Source of the DNA: Poa pratensis
Lineage: Eukaryota > Streptophyta > Magnoliopsida > Poales > Poaceae
Direction of reading: 5' to 3'
Assembly: GCA_947311845.1 (NCBI GenBank)
Contig: CAMZMU010000107.1
Coordinates: 22,314,359 to 22,378,358, forward strand
DNA length: 64,000 nucleotides
Every line of letters starts with the position of its first letter. Position 1 is the stretch's first letter. The translations under genes were made by a program, and so were the position numbers. Under the pieces are notes generated by a model. It saw only the letters and a program-made list of their open reading frames with translations. It made no database searches and was not told where the DNA came from. Below, one piece after another: positions 54,426 through 64,000 of this stretch.

Positions 54426-56600
54426 ATGGCAGCAGCCGGAGTCACATTCCGCCAGGGATCCCGCAGCCGTCTCGGCGAGCGAGTCGCCTCCGGCCTCGTC
54501 TCGACGTTCGGCTCCATCGACTTCGTCAACGACAACGCGAACTGCTTCGCCGGCTCCGCCTTCCCCGAGGATGGCACTGTCCTGCACTTCGGCGAGCACC
54601 GCGTCTACATCGCCCTCGCGCCCGCCTACCCCGCCAACATCCAGCGCTGCGTCGACCGTTTCCCCGAGGAGACGGCCGGCTGCGAGAGCAGCACCGAGAC
54701 CCGCGTTTACGCGGAAGTCATGGTGTCCGACGTCGCGAGCACCCAGCAGCACGCCCCCGTCAACTCCGTCCAGGCTATGCTCCAGGGCCTGGCCACACCC
54801 ATCGCCGCCGACGCGGATCCCGCGCAGGCCGCCATCATCCTCGAGCAAGCACGCCAGCGCCTCCTCAGCAGCGCGCACGGCGTCGCAGCCACGCATCGCC
54901 GCATGGAAGCGCAGGTCCGCGAGTACAACTTCGCCCACGGCTTCACCCCCATCGCCGTCGAGCCCAACCCGCGGGGAAACGTCAGGCGCAACCTCGCCAA
55001 CGAGATGGCAGGAGGACCGGCTCCCGACGCCGAGCCGGCTGGACCAGCCGGAGACCGCCTACTCGTCGACCCGTCTACAGCTCCCCCGCGAAGAACATGA
55101 AGGCAGCACGCGCCGCCGCAGCAGAACTGCCCAACCTGGAGGGGGACGAGCTACGCGCGCAGCAACAGCGCGTCCAGGACCTCCTCGACACCGCCGACCA
55201 CCAGTTTCGCCAGAACCAGGCCGCGTCCGCGATGAACTCGCCGTCCCTCCCACCGCCCCCGCCTGGAGCCCCTCCACCCGGCGCAACTCGAGGTGACCGC
55301 CAGGCGTCATCGCCACAAGCACCCAACCCGGGTGGAAATCGCGCGCGCAGCATCAACTCCAGACCAAGCCGCTTCAACGCGCCGGCTGCCGGTGGTGGCC
55401 AGAACTACAACAACGCGCCGGCTGCCGGCGAAGGCCAGTACAACTACCCCGACCCGCCGGCTGCCCGCAGGGGAAGCGTCCACGACCGGCTGGGAGATCT
55501 AGGCCCGACGTTCGGCCCCGACGCCCTGGAGAGATCCCGCCGGCTCGAAGAAGAGGAGGGCGAGGTCCACCGGTGCTTCGGACCTCGCATCGCAAGAGAG
55601 CCTTTCCCGCGCGCGCGACACGCCCAAGTACAACGGAAGCACGAAGCCAGAGGACTGGCTATCCGACTACGTCACCGCCGTCTCCATCGCAGGCGGCAAC
55701 AACGCGTAGCGGTGCGCTACGTGTCACTCATGCTGAAGGACTCGGCTCGCACATGGCTCAACAGCCTGCCGGATGGATCGATCAACTCCTGGCTGGACTT
55801 CCAGCAGGTCTTCGTCAGGAACTTCTCCAGCACCTACAAGCGCCCAGCTCGCCCTCGCCAGCTAGCCAGCTGCACCCAGGGCAAAACCGAGTCCGACCGC
55901 GACTACCTGACGAAATGGTCAACCCTGCGCAACACCTGCGAGGGAGTCCACGACATCCAGGCGGTCGGCTTCTTCATCAACGGCTGCCGGGAGGGCACGA
56001 TGCTCAAGCACGCGCTGCTCCTAGACGAGCCAAAGTCCATGGCGGAGCTCATGACCATAGCAGACAAGTACGCCACGGCCGACTCCGCCATGAGAATCCC
56101 AATGCAAGTAGATGGAGCCGGCAGGCACAAGAAAAGCCGGCTGCGAGAGAGCCAGGCGGCCCCAGCAACGACAACCGAGGCAACCGCGACATCCGGGACA
56201 ATGGAGGCAACCGCGACAACCGCGACCGCGACGATCGAGATCGAGACAGCCGGAAGAGAAGCGGCGCGCCAGACGGGCGGTACGAGAACCGTGCCGTCAA
56301 CGCAACCGAAGCCGGCCAACCGGCTGGCGACGACGGTGGAACCGGAATCCCCGCCAGTGGAACAAGCCAGAAGGGCGATACGAGGACCGCCAGTGGGCAA
56401 AGCCAGCATACCTGTTCGAGGACATGATGAACGGCCCATGCCGATACCACAGCGTGACCGGGAAGCCGGCCAGCCACACGACGGCGCGCTGCAGCTGGAC
56501 TCTCCGTCTGCAGCGCGGAGAGGGTCCGCCGCCTCCAGCACCCGGCCCACCCCCTCCCCAAGGCGGCATCAACATAGGCAACAACCAGCGCAATGAGCGC
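54426..56600 (+). pseudogene. Gag of the Tat/Retand element, frame-broken
   Basis: Starts MAAAGVTFRQGSRSRLGERV. The frame shifts near 55080, then again around 55580 and 55690. The conserved capsid part is VAVRYVSLMLKDSARTWLNS, then SINSWLDFQQVFVRNF and DYLTKWSTLRNTCEG (55700-55950). A basic, Arg/Asp/Asn-rich tail follows (56110-56270), itself frame-shifted. Parts in all three frames join in the right order, so the protein order is intact but the reading is not. Confidence 0.75.
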
Positions 56601-56849
56601 CCAAGACTGCCGGCTGCCGCAGCCGGCACATCTCGCGACGTGTACCCCAACAAGGACGCCGCGTACGTCATCTCCATCATCGAGCGCAACGACAAGCGCA
56701 GCCAGCGGCTGCGCGTCGCAGAGGTGAACGCAGTCGTCCCCGCCGTCCAGCAGCTGATGGACTGGGCAAACCAGCCCATCTCCTTCGGACCCGGCGACCA
56801 CCCGGACATCATGCCAAATCCCGGGGGCTACAGCATGCTCCTAGACCCC

Positions 56850-59800
56850 ACCTTCGTCACCGAGCAAGAGTTCGCCGTCACCTTCTCCCGAGTGCTCATC
56901 GACGGAGGAAGCAGCATCAACATCCTGTACAAGGACACCGCCGACAAGCTGGATGAACCGCAGCCGGACGATCTTCCACGGCATCGTGCCGGGGCAGTCC
57001 TGCACACCAATCGGCACCGTCCGGCTGGACGTCGTCTTCGGAGACAAGAAAAAATTTCGCCGTGAAAGCATCTGTTTCGAGGTGGTGAACCACCGCAGCC
57101 CCTACCACGCCATCCTGGGCCGCCCGGCTCTCGCTCAATTCATGGCCGTACCCCACTACGGCTACCTGAAGATGAAGCTGCCGGGCCCGAGCGGCATCAT
57201 CACCGTAGCCGGCGACTTCAAGCGCTCCATGGCATGCGCCTCGGCCGGCTCGAAGCTCGCCGAGTCGCTGGTAGCGGCTGAAGAGTTCAAGGAGATCAGG
57301 CGCGCCGTAGCGGCCGAGCACCCGGCAGTACCGGATGCAAAGAAGCAGTCGGGCGAGACGCAGTTTCAAGCCAAGAAAGACAGCAAGCAGGTTCCGCTTG
57401 ACGCAAGCAAGCCGGACGGGAAGTTCCTCACAACACCCTCAGCGACAAATAGGAAGGCGAGCTCATCGAATTCCTCCGTGAGAATCGGGACATCTTCGCA
57501 TGGTCTCCAAAAGACATGCCGGTGTACCGACGGAGTTCGCTGAGCACTCTTTACACGTCAAGCCGGATGCTAGACCGGTGAAGCAACCTCTCCCCGCTTC
57601 GGAGAGGAGAAGAGAAGAGCAATAGGAGAAGAAATCGCCCGGCTACTCGACGCGGGCTTCATCATGGAAGTGTACCACCCGGACTGGCTCGCCAACCCAG
57701 TCCTGGTGATGAAGAAAAACAACACCTGGCGCATGTGCATCGACTACACCAGCCTCAACAAAGTGTGCCCCAAGGATCCCTTCGCCTTGCCACGCATCGA
57801 CCAAGTCATAGACTCCACCGCCGGCTGCGACTACCTGTCCTTCCTGGACGCGTATTCCGGCTACAACCAGATCAAGCTCCACCCGGATGACCACCTGAAG
57901 ACCGCATTCATCACGCCCTTCGGAGCATTCTGCTACACGGTCATGTCGTTTGGCCTGAAAAACGCCGGCGCCACTTACCAGAGGTGCATGCAGAAGTGTC
58001 TGGGCGACCAGATCGGGCGCAACGCCCACGCCTACGTCGACGACATCGTCATCAAGACCAAAGAGCGCCGCACCCTCATCGACGACCTGAGAGAAACCTT
58101 CGCCAACCTGCGCCGGTTCCAGATGAAGCTGAACCCAACCAAGTGCGTCTTCGGAGTACCGGCTGGCCAGCTACTCGGTTTCCTCGTCTCCGCGCGAGGG
58201 ATCGAGGCCAACCCAGACAAGATCGCCGCCATCGAGGGCATGGAGCGGCCAACCGGCCTAAAAGACATCCAGAAGTTCGCCGGCTGCCTGGCCTCGCTAG
58301 CCGGTTCGTCAGCCGGCTGGGCGAAGGCCCTGCCCCTGTACCACCTGTTGAAGAAAACCGGCAAGTTCGTCTGGACGGACGAAGCAGACGCGGCCTTCGC
58401 CGAGCTCAAAAGGGCACTGTCCGAGGCACCGGTCCTGGCGCCGCCTGCTCCAAAGGAGCCCATGCTCATGTACATCGCCGCCACCAACCGGTGCGTCAGC
58501 ATCGTCCTAGTGGTGGAGCGCCAAGAGGAAGGCAAGGAGCACCCGGTCCAGCGGCCGGTCTACTACGTGAGCGAGGTCCTCTCGCAGTCGAAGCAGAACT
58601 ACCCCCACTACCAGAAGCTCGTGTACGGCGTGCACATGGCGGAGAAGAAGCTGCGCCACTACTTCCAAGAGCACGTCATCACCGTGGTGAGCACGGCTCC
58701 ACTCGGAGACATCATCGGCAACAAAGACGCAACCGGCCGAGTCGCCAAGTGGGCAGTCGACCTGGCCCCGCACACGGTCCTGTACCAGCCAAGAGTATCC
58801 ATCAAGTCCCAGCTCCTCGCCGATTTCATCGTCGACTGGGCGGAAACACAGTACCTGCCGCCTGTGCCCGACTCCGCGCACTGGCGGATGCACTTCGACG
58901 GCTCCAAGATGTACGAAGGCCTGGGAGCCGGAATCGTCCTCACCCGCCCAAGGGCAACCGGCTGGAGTACGCCGTGCAGCTCCACTTCAAAGCCTCCAAC
59001 AACGTCGCCGAGTACGAGGCCCTCGTCCACGGCCTCAAGATCGCCAAGGCAATGAGCATCCAGCGCATCCTGTGCTTCGGCGATTCGGACCTAGTGATCC
59101 AGCAAACTTCAGGAAATTGGGACGCCAAGGACGCCAACATGGCCTCCTACCGGTTCTTCGTGCAGCAGCTCTGCGCATGTTTCGAGGGGTGCGAATTCCA
59201 CCACGTGCCCAGAGCCAACAACGAGACGGCTGACATGCTAGCCAAGCTCGGCAGCACCCGGCGAGCCATTCCACCCGGCGTCTCCCTCGAGCACGTCTAC
59301 AAGCCATCCATCACACCATCACCCGACTCGGAATCCATCGTCATCCCGGGGGCTGCGAGCCCGCCAGCCGGACAAGCAAACTCGGGGGCTGTCCCCCCAC
59401 CACGTCGTCTGGACCCACCCGGCTACGAGGCGCCAGCCGCACCCGTCCCGAGCTCATCGACAAGACCAGCGCAAACCCGGGGGCTGCTCCGACACACCCG
59501 GGGGCTGCGCAGCCGGATCCAAAAGCCGCCCAGCTGGCGCTAGCCGGCGTCTTCACCATCCACGAAGTTCCCTCATGGGCGCACCATTCCTCGACTTCCT
59601 CGCACACGGCACACTCCCAGAGGAGGAGGTGCAAGCACGACAAGTTCTGCGACGCTCCAAGGCGTACACCATCATCAACAGCGAGCTCTACAAGCGCAGC
59701 GCGACAGGCATTTTTCAGCGGTGCGTCGAGCCGGCAGAGGGGCACCGCCTGCTGGAGGACATCCACAAGGGCGAATGCGGGCACCACGCCGCGTCCAGGT

Positions 59801-60833
59801 CAATCGCAGCGAAGGCTTTGCGCTACGGTTCTACTGGCCGTCTGCTCTAGCTGACGCCGAGCAGATGGTCGCGCCTGCACCGGCTGCCAGCGCTTCAGCA
59901 AGCAGAAACACACGCGGCTGCAGCCTGCAAACCATCCCCATCACCTGGCCATTCGCCGTCTGGGGGCTCGACATGGTCGGTCCCTTCAAGACGGCGCGAA
60001 GCGGCATGACTCACCTCCTCGTAGCGGTGGACAAGTTCACCAAGTGGATCGAGGCCAAGCCGTCAAGAAGTGGGACGGCCAGACGGTCATCACCTTTTTC
60101 CAAGACATCATCTACCGCTACGGCTACCCGCACAGCATCATCACCGACAACGGCACGAACTTCGCCAAGGGCGTCTTCAAGCATTTCTGCCGCGAGAAGC
60201 GAATCCGGCTGGACCTCGCCTCGGTGTCTCATCCCCAGTCAAACGGCCAAGTGGAGAAAGCAAACGGCCTAGTCCTAGCCGGAATCCGGCCCCGGCTGGT
60301 CGACCCACTCGAGCGAGCACCCGGATGCTGGATCGAAGAGCTCCCGCATGTACTCTGGAGCCTCAGGACCACCCCAACCACTCGACGAACTACACGCCTT
60401 TCTTCCTCGTCTACGGCGCGGAAGCAGTCCTGCCGGCTGACATCGAGTTCGACTCCCCTCGAGCCATCCTCTACACCGAGAAAGAAGCCAAGCGAGCAAA
60501 CGAAGACGGCGTGGACCTCCTCGAGGAGGCGCGAGAACTGGCCTTGTCCAGATCGGCCATATACCAGCAGAATCTGCGCCGGTACCACAGCCGGAAAGTG
60601 CACCCGGTCACGTTCCGCGAAGGAGACCTGGTGCTCCGATGGATCCAAGACACCAAGGGACTCCACAAGCTGTCCTCCCCTGGGAGGGCCCGTTCATCAT
60701 CAGCAGAGCGCTGCGCAACAACGCGTACTATCTCACAGACGTACGCGAGGAGAAAAAGAACAAGCCGTTTACCCCTTACGAGGAGGGGGAACGCCCGTGG
60801 AACGCCAGCCTCCTCAGGCCGTTCTACTCCTAG
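56850..60833 (+). pseudogene. Pol of the Tat/Retand element, frame-broken
   Basis: Protease VLIDGGSSINILY (56895) and AILGRPAL. Reverse transcriptase VYHPDWLANPVLVMKKNNTW, MCIDYTSLNKVCPKDPFALP, YSGYNQIKLHPDD and the AYVDD centre (58029). First RNase H around 58440-58830. Second RNase H LRMHFDGSKMYEGLGAGIVL-like from 58880 with NNVAEYEALVHGL and SDLVIQQTSGNWDAKD. Integrase with WGLDMVGPFKTA (frame-shifted), SIITDNGTNFAKGVF and SHPQSNGQVEKAN, ending NASLLRPFYS. At least six frame shifts, at about 56960, 57430-57600, 58960, 59540-59850, 60060 and 60370-60690. No chromodomain. Confidence 0.85.
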
Positions 60834-61380
60834 AAGAAGTGTAACACCCTGTTGTTTCTTTTGAGTAAAAGTTAGCACTCCCGAGCGCACACTCGGGGGC
60901 TGCCGTTGTATCAGTGTTGTTTCTTTATCCTCGTTGTGGCTAGCCGACTACCGATTCTCGCTTACGCTAGCTTAGTAACGTGCTCGACCCCGACGCCTAC
61001 TCTCGCATCCGGCTGCAGACCGCAACCCGGCTGACACGTTGGGCAGAAACCGGCTAGGGGGCACACGCGAAAAACTCGTAAGAAAGAAAAAGTCTCCGGC
61101 TCGCGACAGAAAAACCGCGCTCTCGTTCGCCTGCGTTCAGCCTCTCAAAGATCTCAGTACCGTGCGCCCAGCCAGCCGGCCCTCTCTTCGGATCCGGCTG
61201 CAGAGTTCAGCCGGCAAGAGCAGGGGTCGCAGAGCCGAGACAAGGGAAGGGGCACGGGCGGCAAAACAAGGGCGAGCCGGCCCCTAATCGAATAAAAACC
61301 GAAGCTAAAAATGCCAACCTTTTCGATTTTGAGGACTAACGATCTAACGAAGGTTCTAAGTGTCGATTTTTGTCGGCCTC
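60834..61380. other. Non-coding part after pol of the Tat/Retand element
   Basis: GC-rich, no ORF recognised. It repeats phrases such as CTCGGGGGCT and GCATCCGGCTGC, showing that the whole 3' region grew from short repeated pieces. Confidence 0.6.
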
Positions 61381-62090
61381 ACAAGCTATCGAAGATTCCT
61401 AGTCCAGATTCGACTCAACTGGCTACGCCAGTCGGGCCGAATCTCGGGGGCTAGTGCGCGAAAACCCGGCTGTCACGACCAGCCGGACAAACTATCGAAG
61501 ATTCCTAGTCCAGATTCGACTCAACTGGCTACGCCAGTCGGGCCGAATCTCGGGGGCTAGTGCGCGAAAACCCGGCTGTCACGACCAGCCAGGCAAGCTA
61601 TCGAAGATTCCTAGTCCAGATTCGACTCAACTGGCTACGCCAGTCGGGCCGAATCTCGGGGGCTAGTGCGCGAAAACCCGGCTGTCACGACCAGCCGGGC
61701 AAGCTATCGAAGATTCCTAGTCCAGATTCGACTCAACTGGCTACGCCAGTCGGGCCGAATCTCGGGGGCTAGTGCGCGAAAACCCGGCTGTCACGACCAG
61801 CCGGGCAAGCTATCGAAGATTCCTAGTCCAGATTTGACTCAACTGGCTACGCCAGTCGGGCCGAATCTCGGGGGCTAGTGCGTGAAAACCTGGCTGTCAC
61901 GACCAGCCGGGCAAGCTATCAAAGATTCCTAGTCCAGATTCGACTCAACTGGCTACGCCAGTCGGGCCGAATCTCGGGGGCTAGTGCGCGGAAACCCGGT
62001 TGCCCCGAGAGCAGCCGGGCTAACTACTCAAAAACTTCAGATTCAACTCACCTCGCTGCGCCAGCCGAGCCGAATCTCGGGGGCTAGTGA
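61381..62090. repeat. 106 bp tandem array (six units and a diverged seventh)
   Basis: The unit starts near GCTATCGAAGATTCCTAGTC and includes CGCCAGTCGGGCCGAATCTC and GGGGGCTAGTGCG. Starts lie at about 61385, 61491, 61597, 61703, 61809 and 61915, an exact 106-base period. The first six are nearly identical; the seventh (from 62021) is diverged. Each unit contains an open frame that runs into the next, which is only a result of a period not divisible by 3 (a 106-base shift) plus overlap. Confidence 0.95.
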
Positions 62091-62232
62091 GGGTAAAGAG
62101 GCAAAAAAGCAAACCGTGAGAAAGTTCGAGCAGAAACAAAGTAAAGGAGACGAAGCTCCACAGAAGTCATGACACGAGTACCAGAAGTTCTAAACAAGTA
62201 CGCCCGGCATCCCGGGGGCAAATAAGACAAGT

Positions 62233-62607
62233 TCACAAAAGAGTACGAGAGTACAAGCGGCAACCCGGCATCCCGAGGTCTTCATTCGGTTGCCTGTCGA
62301 GGATGAAGTCCGCAAAGTCGACGAAGTCAGCGATGGTGCAGGCGGCATCACGAATGTCCGGGCGCTGCTTGAGCTTCGAGTACGTATCGTCATCCCGGAA
62401 GCCCACCGTGAGCAGCTCCAGGTCGGCAGCCGGGTACCAGGACTTGAGCAGCGACACGGCCCACAAGGCTCCACCACGCGCGGCCGACTCCTGCAGCTCC
62501 TGCACCGCAGCCGGCGCGAGAGCAAGACGACGTGCCAGCTCGGCCAGGACGATGGGGATTCCCTGGCCGGGCCAGACGTATTCAAGAACATATTCGTAAT
62601 AATGCAC
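62233..62607 (-). CDS. Antisense ORF in the 3' region of the Tat/Retand element
   Basis: An ORF of 124 codons opposite to gag-pol: LARRLALAPAAVQELQESAA, then GALWAVSLLKSWYPAADLEL, LTVGFRDDDTYSKLKQR, ADFVDFADFILDRQPNE. It has even amino-acid use and alternating hydrophobic positions, unlike a chance frame. Antisense ORFs in this place are known from Tat elements such as Grande, with unknown role. The start falls at the junction with the next element (62590-62607), so the original N-terminus has been cut off and the present start is accidental. Confidence 0.55.
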   Translation of the reverse strand: MHYYEYVLEYVWPGQGIPIVLAELARRLALAPAAVQELQESAARGGALWAVSLLKSWYPAADLELLTVGFRDDDTYSKLKQRPDIRDAACTIADFVDFADFILDRQPNEDLGMPGCRLYSRTLL

Positions 62608-62683
62608 ACACTTAGGGGGAGCCCGTTTATATTTTGCAAATCCCTCTAGTCATGTTGTCATTATTCGCCAAAAAGGGGGAGAT

Positions 62684-63819
62684 TGAAAGAGCATATCTTT
62701 CATCTTACTTTTGGTGAATAAAGATAACATGAATAGAGACCTAATAAGCTGATATGTTGTCAAGTTTGTCTGTTCCAGGTTCATCAAATAAGGAGGGAGA
62801 AAGTTTTCATCAATTCTGTTTTGGCCGGAGATTTCCGGAGCAAGGCCGGAAATTTTGGGGGCGGAAATTCCGGGGAGGTGACCGGAAATATCCGGGGCAC
62901 GTGATTTCTGCTAAGTCTTTAGCAAGGTCTGGTACTGGAGTACCCCTGCTGCTGGCCGGATATTTAGCCGGAGATTTCCGGCCACCCCAGAAATATCCGG
63001 TGGTCGACCCGGAAATATCCGGCCCTGCCGGAAATATCTGGCACTTAGCCCGGAAATATCCGGCCCTCTGAAGACAGCAACGGACATATTTTCTGGAGGG
63101 ATATTTATACCCGTCCACCTACCTCCAGCCAAAGCAAGCATTCCAGATTCTCACTCCTCCATTAGTGGAAAGCTTCACCAACCTAGATCTCCCAATCCCT
63201 CCAACCAAACTTGTTGATCTTCAGAGGATTGAAGGAGAAGAGCCCGATCTACATCTTCACCAAGCCGTTCTTCATTTCCCCCTCATTTACTTCAGGGCCC
63301 CTTGGCTAGGATTTCCATTAGGAAAACCTAGCTTCTTGTTGTATTCACTTGTTGTCTTTGTGACAGATTTGTAGCTGTTCGGGAGCCCCCAATCCTCTTG
63401 TGGGTTGTGCCCCGGATCGTTGTTGTAAGGGCTCCGGATTCTGCCTTGAAGGATTCCGATAGTGGAAGGTGAACCAAACCTTTGTGGTGCGGTTCATCGG
63501 AGAATAAGGTGACGCCTTTGTGGCGGTTGAGTTTTGACCTTCGTGGTAGCTCACACCTCTCCAACGAGACGTACTCCCCTAAAAAGGAGGAACTCGGGAT
63601 TACATCCTTGTCTCCGCGTGCTTTCACTTCGGTTACTTCTATCCTTGTTTACCGTCTTTACTTAGTGTACCTTGCTTAGTTGCTAGCTTGTCATATAGGT
63701 AAATTCACCATAGTTGCATATCTAGAGAATTTACCTTTTGTGTCAAGCCTAAATTTAAAAAGTACTAAAATTGAAGTAGCACCTATTCACCCCCCTCTAG
63801 GTGTCATACGATCCTTTCA
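62684..63819 (+). repeat. LTR (1136 bp) with clustered CCGG palindromes
   Basis: Begins TGAAAGAGCATATC and ends ATCCTTTCA. Its first third (62820-63070) carries about fifteen CCGG sites, many in the imperfect palindrome CCGGAAATATCCGG or CCGGAGATTTCCGG. A TATA-like GATATTTATACC lies at about 63099. The rest is AT-balanced, with CTTTGTGGCGGTTGAG-like repeats of short phrases. Confidence 0.85.
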
Positions 63820-63871
63820 ATTGGTATCAGAGCCTCGGCTCTCTTGTTGGGCTTAACCGCCTAAGATAAGT

Positions 63872-64000
63872 ATGACACGAAGTGAGGGTGATCCCGCGGA
63901 GGACCAAGCCACTACGGCATCCATGGACGATCTCAAAGTGATGGAGACATCTTTGAAATCGTCCATGGATACCCAATTTGCCGAGATGCGTGACTTGATC
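63872..64000 (+). CDS. N-terminus of a retroelement gag (runs off window)
   Basis: First ATG after the primer-binding site; 43 codons open to the window edge, beginning MTRSEGDPAEDQATTASMDD and rich in Met, Asp and Glu with a helical, coiled-coil-like pattern. Position suggests gag. Not enough is visible to assign a family. Confidence 0.5.
   Translation, partial: MTRSEGDPAEDQATTASMDDLKVMETSLKSSMDTQFAEMRDLI

Larger units (their letters stand above)
53403..62590 (+). mobile_element. Tat/Retand-type Ty3 element without 3' LTR
   Basis: 5' LTR, primer-binding site, gag, protease, reverse transcriptase, RNase H, a second RNase H, integrase, then a long 3' non-coding part with a 106 bp tandem repeat and an antisense ORF. 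The double RNase H, the long region after integrase and the lack of a chromodomain mark the Tat lineage. The element is extremely rich in CCGGC/GCCGG. It breaks off at about 62590 against another LTR element, so no 3' LTR is present. Many frame breaks. Confidence 0.85.
62600..64000 (+). mobile_element. LTR retrotransposon: internal end, full LTR, next internal start
   Basis: Order: a short 3' internal piece, purine tract CCAAAAAGGGGGAGAT (62669-62683), LTR 62684-63819, primer-binding site TTGGTATCAGAGC (63821-63833) and the start of a coding region at 63872 that runs off the window. An LTR with internal sequence on both sides is the form left by recombination between elements or by an element sharing an LTR with its neighbour. 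The purine tract style suggests copia, but no pol is visible to confirm it. Confidence 0.75.

Noticed and set aside
61385..62020. CRISPR-like regular repeats
   Set aside because: The units are 106 bp, contiguous and without unique spacers, in a plant retroelement; it is a tandem array.
61360..62172. Series of 70-codon ORFs spaced 106 bases apart
   Set aside because: They are the same tandem repeat read in successive frames, not a gene family.

Overview
This is nuclear DNA from a grass (Poaceae). A pooid cereal or forage grass seems most likely, but that is inference. The reasons are CTCCCTCCGT-type Stowaway MITEs, nested grass-type Ty3 elements, very GC-rich single-exon genes next to AT-rich intron-rich ones, and a Helitron of the TCTCTACTA...CTAG type. 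There are four host genes, all on the minus strand, and more than half of the window is transposon.

Layout. (1) 1-19,725: most of a BEACH-domain gene of the BCHC type. Twenty-seven coding exons can be placed; the WD40 end lies off the left edge. Its introns hold a Stowaway MITE, a 1.26 kb hAT element with a BED-finger exon, a 51 bp retroposon with an 18 bp target duplication, a copia relic and another MITE. (2) 20.0-21.7 kb: a MITE-like sequence split by a GC-rich retroposon. (3) 21.7-35.1 kb: a young Tekay-type Ty3 chromovirus with 3.8 kb LTRs, an extra ORF upstream of gag, and a chromodomain integrase. (4) 35.2-37.1 kb: a decayed CACTA TNP2 transposase carrying a hAT MITE. (5) 37.1-40.3 kb: a Harbinger-like TIR element containing a 2.1 kb Helitron, which carries a piece of a WDR44-like gene. 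(6) 43.0-49.7 kb: a gene island with actin-depolymerizing factor, a PPR protein and an MCTP. (7) 50.0-53.4 kb: a 5'-truncated L1-type LINE with a 14 bp target duplication, then an older LINE relic. (8) 53.4-62.6 kb: a Tat/Retand-type Ty3 element with two RNase H domains, a 106 bp tandem repeat and an antisense ORF, but no 3' LTR. (9) 62.6-64.0 kb: another LTR element, seen as internal end, whole LTR and start of the next internal region.

The host genes do not form a pathway; they are neighbours. A point that affects every reading here: each long coding region (BEACH gene, PPR, MCTP, LINE, chromovirus) is broken only by small deletions of one or two bases, 13 of 13 in the same direction. Filling exactly those gaps gives whole-codon lengths for the BEACH, PPR and MCTP genes. 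This looks more like uncorrected long-read consensus error than thirteen independent gene deaths, so the host genes are annotated as CDS with the breaks stated.
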